Below are positions 14,305 through 22,744 of a stretch of 26,379 nt of DNA, piece by piece; position 1 is the stretch's first letter, and each line of letters opens with the position of its first letter. Under the pieces are notes generated by a model that had not been told where the DNA came from, did no database searches, and saw only the letters and a program-made list of their open reading frames with translations. Source of the DNA: DATLCI01 sp046714215 (lineage in GTDB: Bacteria; Acidobacteriota; Terriglobia; Terriglobales; Acidobacteriaceae); NCBI GenBank assembly GCA_046714215.1, contig JBKKBM010000082.1, positions 1 through 26,379 of the forward strand, written 5' to 3'. The translations under genes and the position numbers were made by a program.

Positions 14305-15615
14305 CTAGGCATAGCGGATCCACTTGATGATCTCCGGCAGCGTGGGCTTTTTGCCGTACATCAGCACCCCGACGCGGTAGATGCGGGCGCAGAGGAAGAG
14401 CATGGCGACAATGGTCACCGCCAGGATGGCGACCGAGACCAGGATCTGCCACTGCGGCGGCTGCTGCACCACGATGCTCAGATACATCACCAACGGCGAG
14501 GTAAAGGGGAACATCGACATGGCGACGACGATGGGGTCGTTGGGCGTCTTGATGACCATCATCATCATGATGGTGGAAACGATGAGCGGCAGCATCACAA
14601 TGAACTGCAGTTGCTGCGCTTCCTGCTCGGAGTTGACCATGCTGCCCACGGCGGCGAACATCGCGCTGTAGAGCATGAAGCCGAGCAGGTAGAAGATAAC
14701 GAAGAAGACCGCGGTAGTAGCTGAAAGGTTGACTTCCTTGAGCATCGATGCAGCTGAGATCAGGCCGGGCGCCGAGATCACCGCGCCCATCGCCGTCCAG
14801 ATGGCAATCTGGGTCATGCCCACCGCGCCTACGCCCACGATCTTGCCACCCAGAAGTTCCGCGGGCGTGAGCGAAGACATCAGCACCTCCATGATGCGGG
14901 AGGTCTTTTCCTCCAGCACCGCGCGCATCACGTTCATCCCGTACATCAACAGCGTGATGTAGAGCGTGAGCATGAGCAGCATGGAGCTGAGCAGCTTGCC
15001 GAGAAAACTGCCCTTGACCGCCTTGCCTTCCTTCCAGGTGATGGGTTCCATCTCCAGACGCTTGGTCACACGGTCGAATTCCGCGCCGGTGATGCCATGT
15101 CCGCCGAGGTTGTGGCGCATGAAGGCGCGGTTCACCGCGCTGCGCAGCATGCCCATCTCCACGAAGTCGCTGGTGGACTGCGCTGTGTATTCGAAAGCGC
15201 CGCCCTCGATCTCTTTTTCGGTGAGCCAGATAAATCCATCGATCTGCTTGGTATCGATCTGGCGCAGGAGCGCTTGGCGGGAGGCGTCGGTAGTGTCCGC
15301 ACTCAGGTCGACGTTGTACTTCAGCACGGGCACGGCGCCATCGCGCTTTTTCTCTTGCGCTTCCAACTCCGCTTTCGCGGCGGGCTTTAGCAATTCTTCC
15401 CGGATAGACGCGGCCAGAGGCGCATTGGAGCTCACGATCACCAGGTGGCGCTGGCCGGCGGTTTTGCGCATGGAGAGCAGCGACGGCACCACGGCGAAGC
15501 CGAACATCAAGGCCGGCGTGATCAGCGTCATGATGATGAAGGCTTTGGTGCGTACGCGCTCCAGGTACTCACGGCGCGCCACGATCCACAGATGTTTGGG
15601 ATTGATATCAAGCAT
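14305..15615 (-). CDS. ABC-2 type exporter permease (NatB-like)
   Basis: The 436-aa membrane protein has one TM helix near 25-47, a soluble region of about 150 residues (55-205), then a cluster of about five TM helices to the C-terminus. The motif EEKTSRIMEVLMSSLTPAEL is typical of NatB/YhaP-type permeases of ABC-2 exporters. Its start ATG 15615 overlaps the ATPase stop by 8 nt (ATGCTTGA), strong evidence of translational coupling. NatB of Bacillus exports Na+, but substrates vary widely, so none is claimed here. Confidence 0.9.
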   Translation of the reverse strand: MLDINPKHLWIVARREYLERVRTKAFIIMTLITPALMFGFAVVPSLLSMRKTAGQRHLVIVSSNAPLAASIREELLKPAAKAELEAQEKKRDGAVPVLKYNVDLSADTTDASRQALLRQIDTKQIDGFIWLTEKEIEGGAFEYTAQSTSDFVEMGMLRSAVNRAFMRHNLGGHGITGAEFDRVTKRLEMEPITWKEGKAVKGSFLGKLLSSMLLMLTLYITLLMYGMNVMRAVLEEKTSRIMEVLMSSLTPAELLGGKIVGVGAVGMTQIAIWTAMGAVISAPGLISAASMLKEVNLSATTAVFFVIFYLLGFMLYSAMFAAVGSMVNSEQEAQQLQFIVMLPLIVSTIMMMMVIKTPNDPIVVAMSMFPFTSPLVMYLSIVVQQPPQWQILVSVAILAVTIVAMLFLCARIYRVGVLMYGKKPTLPEIIKWIRYA

Positions 15616-16522
15616 TGGTGCTTCCTACGACGTCGATAAAAATCTCTTCCAGGGAAGGTTCCATGACTTCAATGCGGTTCAGGCGAAAGCGGCTGGCCAC
15701 CTCGCGCAGCAATTGCTGGGCATCGGAGCCGGGAAGCAACGTCAATTGGACGTGGCCTTCGTAGCGGTCCAGCTTTTTGACCATCGGATTGGCACTCAGG
15801 AAGCTGGGATCGACTTCGCCATTCTCCTCGAAGGCGATCTGCACGGTGTTCTTGCCATAGCGCCCTTTGACGGCGCGCAGCTCGCCTTGCAGCACGGCCC
15901 GGCCCTGGTTGACCAGGCAGATGGAATCGCACAGCTTTTCCACCTGGTCCATGCGATGGGAAGAGAACAAGATGGTGCGGCCCTCGCGGTTCAAGCCCAC
16001 CAGTACGTCTTCCAGTAATTTGGAATTCACGGGGTCGAGGCCGGAGAAAGGTTCATCCATGATGATGAATTCAGGATCATGCATGAGCGTCGCGATGAAT
16101 TGGATCTTCTGCTGCATGCCCTTGGAAAGTTCATTGGTCTTTTTGGAGAAGGAACTGGCGATGTCCAACCGCTCGCCCCAGGCGAGGGCGCGCTTCTTCG
16201 CCTCAGCGATGCTCAGGCCCCGAGTTTGTCCGAGGAAGACCAGTTGCTCAGAAACCTTCATCTTGGGATAGAGCCCGCGTTCTTCCGGCAGGTAGCCAAC
16301 GCGTTGGAGGTGTTCGCGGCGAAAGGGCTCGCCAAAGATGCGGACGTCGCCCGAATCCGGATAGGTGATGCCCATCATCATGCGGATGGTGCTGGTCTTG
16401 CCCGCCCCATTGGGGCCCAGCAGCCCGAAGATGGCGCCGGAGGCGATGTTGAAGGAGAGGTCGTCGACGGCGACGAATTTGTCGTAACTCTTGCGGACTT
16501 TGTTGAGTTCCAGGGTGTTCAT
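15608..16522 (-). CDS. ABC transporter ATP-binding protein (NatA-like)
   Basis: The 304-aa ATPase pairs with the overlapping permease. Walker A GPNGAGKT is at 36-43, the signature LSKGM at 132-136 and Walker B IIMDEP at 153-158, followed by the D-loop SGLD and the H-loop SSHRM. A C-terminal domain of about 85 residues follows, as in NatA-type exporters. ATG 16522 fits the family N-terminus (MNTLELNKVRKSYD). The frame is open further upstream into pilZ DNA but carries nothing homologous. No strong ribosome site is visible. The PilZ gene ends 40 nt upstream. Confidence 0.92.
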   Translation of the reverse strand: MNTLELNKVRKSYDKFVAVDDLSFNIASGAIFGLLGPNGAGKTSTIRMMMGITYPDSGDVRIFGEPFRREHLQRVGYLPEERGLYPKMKVSEQLVFLGQTRGLSIAEAKKRALAWGERLDIASSFSKKTNELSKGMQQKIQFIATLMHDPEFIIMDEPFSGLDPVNSKLLEDVLVGLNREGRTILFSSHRMDQVEKLCDSICLVNQGRAVLQGELRAVKGRYGKNTVQIAFEENGEVDPSFLSANPMVKKLDRYEGHVQLTLLPGSDAQQLLREVASRFRLNRIEVMEPSLEEIFIDVVGSTNA

Positions 16523-16562
16523 GATCGCGTCAGGTGTTCTACGGTGGGCTGGAGAAAAAGTT

Positions 16563-17252
16563 TCAAGCTTCCATATAGGATTCGATCCAATTGCGCACCA
16601 CCTGCCGACGGGCATCCATCGCATCGAAGCGTATTCCGATGGTCGAGCTGGGCGGGCGCCGCCAGCAGATCTCCGCCGGAATGGATACCGGAGGCTTGCC
16701 AGGAAGCTGGAAGGCGGCCTCCACCCGGAGTTTGCCGTCGAGCATATCGGGCGATTCCAGCGACATGCCGCCACCGGAGACCTCCTGGCTCAGCGTGGTG
16801 ACGGTGCGGCCGTCCACCCGCAGGTTCACCGTGATAGCAACGGGGATGCGCACATAGCGGCGGAACTCATGCAAGGCCAGCAGATAGGTGGCGCGGACCG
16901 CCTTCAGCGCATTGTTACGCTCCAACGGGTCCGCCAGGATGGCGTTGATGCCGTACTTGGAGAACTTCTGCGCGGGCAAAACGCCGTTGGAGATCCCATA
17001 CAACACGATGCCGCGATTGGAACGCGAGCCGCGCGCGGCTTGCAGCACAGCTTCCGCTTCGGCATCGTCCAGCCGCACGACGCAACCGTCGAATTTTTCC
17101 TTGAGCAGGGTAGCGGCAGCGTCCGTCGCCACCCGCCGGGCCTGGATCTGGAAGGGCTTGAAGCATTCGGAAAGAAGCCCGGCGTCGGCGTCGTTCAGAT
17201 TCACCAGGGCGACGCAACTGGAGGGTTTTCGAGTGCTGGGGGTGGTGCTCAT
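16563..17252 (-). CDS. PilZ-domain protein with degenerate receiver-like N-terminus
   Basis: The C-terminal part (about 129-225) is a PilZ domain, the c-di-GMP-binding fold. It has RxxxR (Arg131 to Arg135, in FRRYVRIP) and EVSGGGMSL (157-165), which fits (D/N)xSxxG except for Glu in the first place. Residues 13-120 alternate hydrophobic strands and helices like a response-regulator receiver (VALVNLNDAD, GCVVRLDDAEA, GIVLYGISNG, AILADPLE), but a convincing phosphoacceptor Asp is not obvious. The 229-aa protein lies 92 bp downstream of a GGDEF gene on the same strand. It is probably a c-di-GMP effector. Confidence 0.85.
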   Translation of the reverse strand: MSTTPSTRKPSSCVALVNLNDADAGLLSECFKPFQIQARRVATDAAATLLKEKFDGCVVRLDDAEAEAVLQAARGSRSNRGIVLYGISNGVLPAQKFSKYGINAILADPLERNNALKAVRATYLLALHEFRRYVRIPVAITVNLRVDGRTVTTLSQEVSGGGMSLESPDMLDGKLRVEAAFQLPGKPPVSIPAEICWRRPPSSTIGIRFDAMDARRQVVRNWIESYMEA

Positions 17253-17344
17253 GGCTTTCCGGATACGACGTGTTGAGGATACAAGCTCAAGATGTGACGA
17301 GTTCAGGATACCGCTTCAGGATACGACGAAAACCGGAAGTGTGC
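17253..17344 (-). repeat. Short direct repeats between the GGDEF and PilZ genes
   Basis: The word GGATAC (GTATCC on the coding strand) occurs four times in about 65 bp, at 17261, 17277, 17306 and 17319. TTCAGGATAC occurs twice (17302-17311, 17315-17324) and GGATACGACG twice (17261-17270, 17319-17328). No gene or terminator was seen. Confidence 0.6.
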
Positions 17345-18826
17345 TCAGGCCGTGGTCTTTTTGCTCTTCGAGGCATTCATCACGCAGTTACGGCCTGCCT
17401 GTTTGGCCAGATAGAGAGCGGTGTCAGCCGCGGACACCACTTCGTCGCGGGTCTCGCCGAATTCAGGGAAGTGAGCGGTGCCGGCACTCACGGTCACTGG
17501 CCGGGGCACGCCGGGAAAGTGAAAGGCTTCGATGGCGCGGCGCAATTTCTCCGCTACCTCCATAGCGTTCTCATTGTTCGCCTGCGGCAGCAGCACGGCG
17601 AATTCTTCGCCGCCAAAACGGCAAACCACGTCGCCTTTGCGAAGATGTTGTTGCAGAATGCCGGAAACCTGGCGGAGGACTTCATCGCCCAGCAGATGGC
17701 CAAACTCATCGTTGAGCCTTTTGAAGTTGTCGATGTCCAGCATGATCACTGACAACTCAGACTTGTAGCGTTGGGCGCGCTCCAACTCTTCCACGATACG
17801 CATCTCGAAGAAGCGGCGGTTAAAGATGCCGGTCAGCCCGTCGAGATACGCGAGTTGTTTCGCACTCTCAAAGTGGTGGGCATTCTGGATGGCGGCGGCG
17901 CAGATGTCAGCCACCGATTCAAGCGGGGTCACATCGCTTTCGAGAAACGCATTGGGGGTCTTGCTGTCGAGCACCAGCACGCCCAACTTTTCGCCAAAGA
18001 AAATAAGCGGGACGCAGACCTCAGCGCGGGTCTCGGCATAGCCGGGCACGTAATCCGTAGCCTGGGAAACATCGTTCTGCAAGACCGATTTTCCCAGTAC
18101 CAAAGCCTGGGAAGTGAGGCCCGCCTCGGTGGGGATGATGTCGCCCGCGGCCAGCAGGGGGGTCAGCCGGCCGCGATGCGCGCGCAGCAGCAAGTGTCCC
18201 TTCTCCAGCAGCAACAGGCTCACGTGATCGGCGGTGAAGCGCTCCAGGATGGCGATACAGACCTTGTCCAGCAGTTCATCCAATTCGATGAGGGCGGTAG
18301 TTTGGCGGGCGATGGCGTTGATGGCCTCCATCTGGCGCGCACGGCGCTGCTCCAGCGAGTACAGCCGCGCGTTCTCGATGGCGATGGAAGCCTGCGTGGA
18401 AAAGAGCGTGAGCAGGTCGATGGTCTCGTCGTCGAAAAAGTTCAGCCGATCGCTCTGCATATCGAGCACGCCCACCACTTCGTCGCGGATCAACAACGGG
18501 ATGGCCAGCTCTGACCTGGTAGTGGTCACGGTATTGATATACCGCGGATGATTGTGCACATCGGCGGCATAGACCGGACGCTTCAGCTTGGCGGCGCTAC
18601 CGATGAGTCCTTCCCCGATGGGGATCCGCCGGATCTCGGTCTCCTTCCGATTGAATGCTTTGCGGACGTACAGATCGCCCACCGCCGAGTCGTACAGCAG
18701 CACCGCGGCGTTCCCGATCTGGAAGTAGTCGCGCACGATCCCCAGGATCTGCGCCAGGACTTCGTCCAGGTCGAAGGTAGACATGACCGCCTGCGAGGCG
18801 TCATACAAGATGGCGATCTTCTGCAT
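17345..18826 (-). CDS. Diguanylate cyclase with two GAF domains (GAF-GAF-GGDEF)
   Basis: The 493-aa soluble protein has GAF1 (about 5-155), GAF2 (about 168-320) and a GGDEF domain (about 325-485). The catalytic signature is GGEEF (405-409), and the inhibitory I-site RxxD (Arg396-Asp399) sits exactly 5 residues before it, so an active, product-inhibited cyclase making c-di-GMP from GTP is expected. The domain opens DGLTGIFNRRFFEMRI. The GAF domains would sense a small ligand or redox state, not identified. Start ATG 18826 has GGGGA 4 nt upstream. The neighbouring PilZ gene suggests a local c-di-GMP circuit. Confidence 0.93.
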   Translation of the reverse strand: MQKIAILYDASQAVMSTFDLDEVLAQILGIVRDYFQIGNAAVLLYDSAVGDLYVRKAFNRKETEIRRIPIGEGLIGSAAKLKRPVYAADVHNHPRYINTVTTTRSELAIPLLIRDEVVGVLDMQSDRLNFFDDETIDLLTLFSTQASIAIENARLYSLEQRRARQMEAINAIARQTTALIELDELLDKVCIAILERFTADHVSLLLLEKGHLLLRAHRGRLTPLLAAGDIIPTEAGLTSQALVLGKSVLQNDVSQATDYVPGYAETRAEVCVPLIFFGEKLGVLVLDSKTPNAFLESDVTPLESVADICAAAIQNAHHFESAKQLAYLDGLTGIFNRRFFEMRIVEELERAQRYKSELSVIMLDIDNFKRLNDEFGHLLGDEVLRQVSGILQQHLRKGDVVCRFGGEEFAVLLPQANNENAMEVAEKLRRAIEAFHFPGVPRPVTVSAGTAHFPEFGETRDEVVSAADTALYLAKQAGRNCVMNASKSKKTTA

Positions 18827-18894
18827 GTTTCCCCAAGAATATATGTATCAGGGGCGGTTCCGGTGGATTTTAACGTTGGAACCAAGTTACGAGA

Positions 18895-18963
18895 GTAACA
18901 AATCATGCTAGGGCCCAGACCTGAGAAATGGGCCCCGGGGAGGGCTAACGATGTATTTGTTAC
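18895..18963. repeat. Nested inverted repeat in the GGDEF/recG intergenic region
   Basis: The outer arms GTAACAAAT (18895-18903) and ATTTGTTAC (18955-18963) are perfect 9-nt complements. Inside them GGGCCCA (18911-18917) and TGGGCCC (18929-18935) form a 7-bp stem with an 11-nt loop. The outer arm ends 9 nt before the recG GTG. A third word, GTTAC (18886-18890), can pair with GTAAC (18895-18899) around a GAGA loop, competing with the long fold. The region lies between divergent genes, so it could act as DNA operator or RNA leader. Confidence 0.65.
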
Positions 18964-18972
18964 CATCCGAAG

Positions 18973-21276
18973 GTGCTCCAGCTCGACACCAAAGTGATGT
19001 ACGTGAAGGGCGTAGGTCCGCGCATTGCGGAGATGCTCGCCCCCAAGGGCATCGAGACGGTCGAAGACCTCCTCTACTACCTGCCATTCCGCTATGAAGA
19101 CCGGGTAAACCCGCGAAGCATCGCGGAATTGAAGCCGGGCGAGATGGCCAGCGTCATCGGTGAAGTGCGGACTTCCATGCTCTTCCGCACCCGCAAGATG
19201 CCTATCTTTGAAGTCAACTTTGGCCAGGGACGCACCCGTCTGAAGTGCCTCTGGTTCCACGGCGGCTACCTCAAAGACAAGTTCAAGCCCGGACAGATGG
19301 TAGCGCTCTACGGCAAGGTGGAAGAGAACAAGCGCACGCGGGGCGGCGGATTGCAGATCATCCAGCCGCAGTACGAGATCCTGGCCGAACCCACCACCGA
19401 CCCGGGCGTAGGCGCGGAAGCGGCCGAGCGCGAGGCTGAGGCCAAGGTGGAACAGTCGCTGGAGATTGGGCGCATCGTGCCCATTTATGAGTCGGCGGCC
19501 AACCAGAAGCTGAGTTCGCGCTGGTTCCGCCGCGCTATCTTTGGGGCGCTCCAGTCGTTCGGTGGCACCATCGAAGACGGCATCCCCCACGCGGTGCGCG
19601 AGCGCATGAAGCTGATAGAGCGCGGGCCGGCCTTCGAGCAAGCGCACTTTCCCCGCGTGGGTGAGAGCATGGCTGACTTGCAAGGGGCACGGACGCCGGC
19701 GCACGTCCGCTTGATATTTGAGGAGCTGTTCTTTCTCGAGGTGGGCCTCGAACTCAAGCGCAAGCGGCTGCGCGCACGGCCGGGCATATCTTTCGACCTG
19801 GACGACAAAGTCCGGGCAGCCCTCAAAAAGTTCTTACCCTTCCATCCCACTGCGGCGCAGAAGCGGGTGTTGCGCGAGATCGCTGATGACATGGAGCATC
19901 CCGCGCCCATGCGCCGGCTGTTGCAAGGTGATGTCGGTTCGGGTAAGACCATCGTCGCGCTGGAAGCGGCGGTCATCGCCATCGAGAATGGATATCAAGC
20001 TGCGCTGATGGCGCCCACGGAGATTCTGGCCACGCAACATTACCTCTCCGCACGACGGCTGCTGGAGCCGCTGGGCTACCGCATCGTCTTTCTCTCCGGC
20101 TCACTCGACCAGGACCAGAAGCGCCGTATCCGCCGCCACATCTTGCAGGGTGACGCGCAACTGGTCATCGGCACGCATGCCTTGATCGAAGAAAAAGTGG
20201 AATTCGCCAAACTCGGCTTGGTCGTCGTGGACGAGCAGCACCGCTTTGGCGTGATGCAGCGCTTCAAGCTGATGAAGAAGGGCGGGGGTGAGCCGCAGGC
20301 GAGCGCTGGCCCGCGCGAGTCGGCGGCGAGGGCGAAGCAGCGGAGCGTTGCGGAGCCCGTAGAAAAAGAACCGGACGTATTGGTGATGACTGCGACGCCG
20401 ATCCCGCGCACCCTCGCGCTGACCATGTATGGCGACCTCGACACCAGCGTGCTCGACGAATTGCCGCCCGGACGCACGCCCATTACCACGCGTCGGCTGC
20501 CCGACGAGCGCGCCAGCGAAGTGTGGGACTTCGTGCGCAAGCAGGTCAAAGCCGGGCATCAGGCGTATGTGGTCTATCCCGTGATTGAAGGCGTGGAAGA
20601 GGCGGACCTGGTGGGCCTGACGCCGGACGAAGCGGAAAAAGCGAAGGGCAAATCGAAGCTGGGCCTGAAGGCCGCCGTCCATATGTATGACGAGCTGCGC
20701 AAGAAACATTTTCCCGACCTGCGGGTGGGGCTGCTGCATGGCCGGCTCGATGCCGACGAAAAAGACGTGATCATGCGCCGCTTCCAGCGCGGCGAGATCG
20801 ATGTGCTTGTCTCGACCACGGTGATCGAGGTGGGAGTGGATGTGGCCAACGCCAACATCATGGTGGTGGAACATGCGGAGCGCTTCGGGCTCTCCCAATT
20901 GCACCAGTTGCGTGGACGTATCGGGCGCGGCGCGGTGAAGTCCTATTGCGTACTCATGACCGGAGTCAAAATATCAGAGGAAGCGGACCGGCGGCTGGAT
21001 GCCATGGTCCGCACCCAGGACGGATTCGAGATCGCCGAACTCGACCTCGAGTTGCGCGGCCCCGGAGAATTCTTTGGCACCAAGCAGGCAGGCATGCCGA
21101 ACCTGCGGGTCGCCAACCTGCTGCGCGACAAGAAAGTGCTGGAATTCGCCAAAGTGGAAGCGGCCAAGGTGGTCGCGGGTACGGATCCCGAGATCACCAA
21201 GAAGGAAGTGGACGTCGTCATGGCGCAGTTGCGGGCGCATTGGCAGCGCCGCTACGGGCTGGTGGAAGTGGGCTAG
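18973..21276 (+). CDS. recG: ATP-dependent DNA helicase RecG
   Basis: RecG remodels stalled replication forks and branch-migrates Holliday junctions. The 767-aa product has the N-terminal wedge/OB domain (VKGVGPRIAEML, then LLYYLPFRYEDR), Walker A GDVGSGKT (319-326), the DEQH box (420-423), MTATPIPRTLALTMYGDLDTSVLDELPPGR-type motif III, and the C-terminal helicase motifs VSTTVIEVGVDVANA and QLRGRIGRG. The only in-frame start is GTG 18973, since an upstream TAA (18946-18948) closes the frame; its ribosome site is poor. Residues 437-466 form a low-complexity insertion (Gly/Glu/Ala/Arg-rich) between the DEQH region and motif III. Confidence 0.96.
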   Translation: MLQLDTKVMYVKGVGPRIAEMLAPKGIETVEDLLYYLPFRYEDRVNPRSIAELKPGEMASVIGEVRTSMLFRTRKMPIFEVNFGQGRTRLKCLWFHGGYLKDKFKPGQMVALYGKVEENKRTRGGGLQIIQPQYEILAEPTTDPGVGAEAAEREAEAKVEQSLEIGRIVPIYESAANQKLSSRWFRRAIFGALQSFGGTIEDGIPHAVRERMKLIERGPAFEQAHFPRVGESMADLQGARTPAHVRLIFEELFFLEVGLELKRKRLRARPGISFDLDDKVRAALKKFLPFHPTAAQKRVLREIADDMEHPAPMRRLLQGDVGSGKTIVALEAAVIAIENGYQAALMAPTEILATQHYLSARRLLEPLGYRIVFLSGSLDQDQKRRIRRHILQGDAQLVIGTHALIEEKVEFAKLGLVVVDEQHRFGVMQRFKLMKKGGGEPQASAGPRESAARAKQRSVAEPVEKEPDVLVMTATPIPRTLALTMYGDLDTSVLDELPPGRTPITTRRLPDERASEVWDFVRKQVKAGHQAYVVYPVIEGVEEADLVGLTPDEAEKAKGKSKLGLKAAVHMYDELRKKHFPDLRVGLLHGRLDADEKDVIMRRFQRGEIDVLVSTTVIEVGVDVANANIMVVEHAERFGLSQLHQLRGRIGRGAVKSYCVLMTGVKISEEADRRLDAMVRTQDGFEIAELDLELRGPGEFFGTKQAGMPNLRVANLLRDKKVLEFAKVEAAKVVAGTDPEITKKEVDVVMAQLRAHWQRRYGLVEVG

Positions 21277-21298
21277 GTTTGACGAAACGGATGCGATA

Positions 21299-22744
21299 AT
21301 GGCGGCAATGTCTCCTAAATCCAAATCTGCGGAGAAGAATCAGGCCCTCTTCCGTCACCTGCCCTCAGTGGACGAAGTGCTCCGGCTGCCTGCGGTGGTG
21401 GAATTGGTCCGGCTGGATGGCGTCGCCGCGGTCACCGACGCCGCCCGCGTAGTGGTCGCGCGCTTGCGGGATGAGATCGCCGCAGCCCGGCTCGACGAAC
21501 GCGGCCTCCAACTGGCGGTCGACAACATTGCGGATGCCGTAGCGAAGCAACTGCGCCAGATCCTGGAACCTTCTTTACGGCCGGTCATCAATGCTACGGG
21601 CGTGGTGCTGCATACGAATCTGGGCCGGTCGCCTTTACCGGAGGCGGTGATCGAACACATTCGCGAAGCGGCCACCGCCTACTCAAACCTTGAGTTCGAC
21701 ATGGAGGCGGGCGAACGCGGTAAGCGTGACATCCACGTGCAGCGCCTGTTTGCCAAGCTGCTCAGCGCCGATGCCGGTTACGACGTGCAGACAGTGGTGG
21801 TCAATAACTGCGCCGCGGCGGTGATGGTGGCGCTGAATTCGCTGGCCGAAGGGGGCGAGGTCATTGTGTCGCGCGGAGAACTGGTCGAGATCGGCGGCAG
21901 CTTCCGCGTGCCGGAGGTCATGGCGAAATCGCAAGCGACCTTGCGTGAGGTGGGGACGACCAACCGCACCCGCATCGCCGATTATGAACGCGCTATCAAC
22001 GAAAAGACGCGGCTGTTGCTGCGCGTGCATCGCTCCAACTTCGAGATAGTCGGGTTCACCGAACAACCTTCCCTGGAAGAACTGTCCGCGTTGGGGCGCC
22101 GCCACAACCTTCCCGTGATGGAAGATCAGGGCAACGGCTCACTCTTTAGCCCGGACCTGCACGCCGTGGGCGTGACCAATGAATCCGGCGTGGCGGAAAG
22201 CCTGCGCGCCGGCATCGATGTGGTGACCTATAGCGGGGACAAGCTTCTGGGCGGCCCGCAGGCGGGCATGCTCAGCGGACGTCCGGATCTCATCCGCAAG
22301 ATCCGCTCCAATCCCATGTTCCGCGCGCTGCGGGTAGACAAACTGACCTACGCGGCCCTGGAAGCGACCCTGTTGCTCTACCTGCGCGGCGAGCATGATT
22401 CCATCCCCATTCTGCGGATGCTGCGGATGAGCGCGGAAGATATAGGTAAGCGCACGCAGGTGATGCTAACCCAACTGCGTAAGCTGCCCACGTTGCAGGC
22501 GAGCATCGTCCCGGGCGAATCGGTGATCGGCGGCGGAACCACTCCGGGGGCGGTGTTGCCCACCTTTTTACTGGCGCTGTCGTGCGCGGGCCATCGCGCG
22601 GATGAATGCCAGGCGCGCCTGCGCCAGAACGACCCTCCCATCATCGCCCGCGTGGAAGATGACCGCGTGTTATTCGATCTGCGCACCGTCTTTCCCCAGC
22701 AGGAAGCGGCGCTGCTGGCGGCCATCCAGAAGATCGCCGGCTAG
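21299..22744 (+). CDS. selA: L-seryl-tRNA(Sec) selenium transferase
   Basis: SelA is a PLP enzyme that converts Ser-tRNA(Sec) to Sec-tRNA(Sec) using selenophosphate. The family signatures RPVINATGVVLHTNLGRSPL and VTYSGDKLLGGPQAG (PLP-binding Lys encoded at 22241-22243) are present, as are the N-terminal helical domain and MEDQGNGS. The product is 481 aa from ATG 21299, or 478 from ATG 21308. The first is preferred because GGA lies 7 nt upstream, but the choice is uncertain. It starts 22 nt after recG. No selB, selD or tRNA-Sec is in the window. Confidence 0.94.
   Translation: MAAMSPKSKSAEKNQALFRHLPSVDEVLRLPAVVELVRLDGVAAVTDAARVVVARLRDEIAAARLDERGLQLAVDNIADAVAKQLRQILEPSLRPVINATGVVLHTNLGRSPLPEAVIEHIREAATAYSNLEFDMEAGERGKRDIHVQRLFAKLLSADAGYDVQTVVVNNCAAAVMVALNSLAEGGEVIVSRGELVEIGGSFRVPEVMAKSQATLREVGTTNRTRIADYERAINEKTRLLLRVHRSNFEIVGFTEQPSLEELSALGRRHNLPVMEDQGNGSLFSPDLHAVGVTNESGVAESLRAGIDVVTYSGDKLLGGPQAGMLSGRPDLIRKIRSNPMFRALRVDKLTYAALEATLLLYLRGEHDSIPILRMLRMSAEDIGKRTQVMLTQLRKLPTLQASIVPGESVIGGGTTPGAVLPTFLLALSCAGHRADECQARLRQNDPPIIARVEDDRVLFDLRTVFPQQEAALLAAIQKIAG

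Noticed and set aside
16523..16774. Upstream extension of the ABC ATPase frame
   Set aside because: It overlaps the 3' end of the PilZ gene in another frame, and the family N-terminus begins at ATG 16522.
18583..19704. 373-codon open frame on the - strand covering the recG 5' part and the intergenic region
   Set aside because: It is antisense to recG and overlaps the cyclase start in another frame; no family resemblance.
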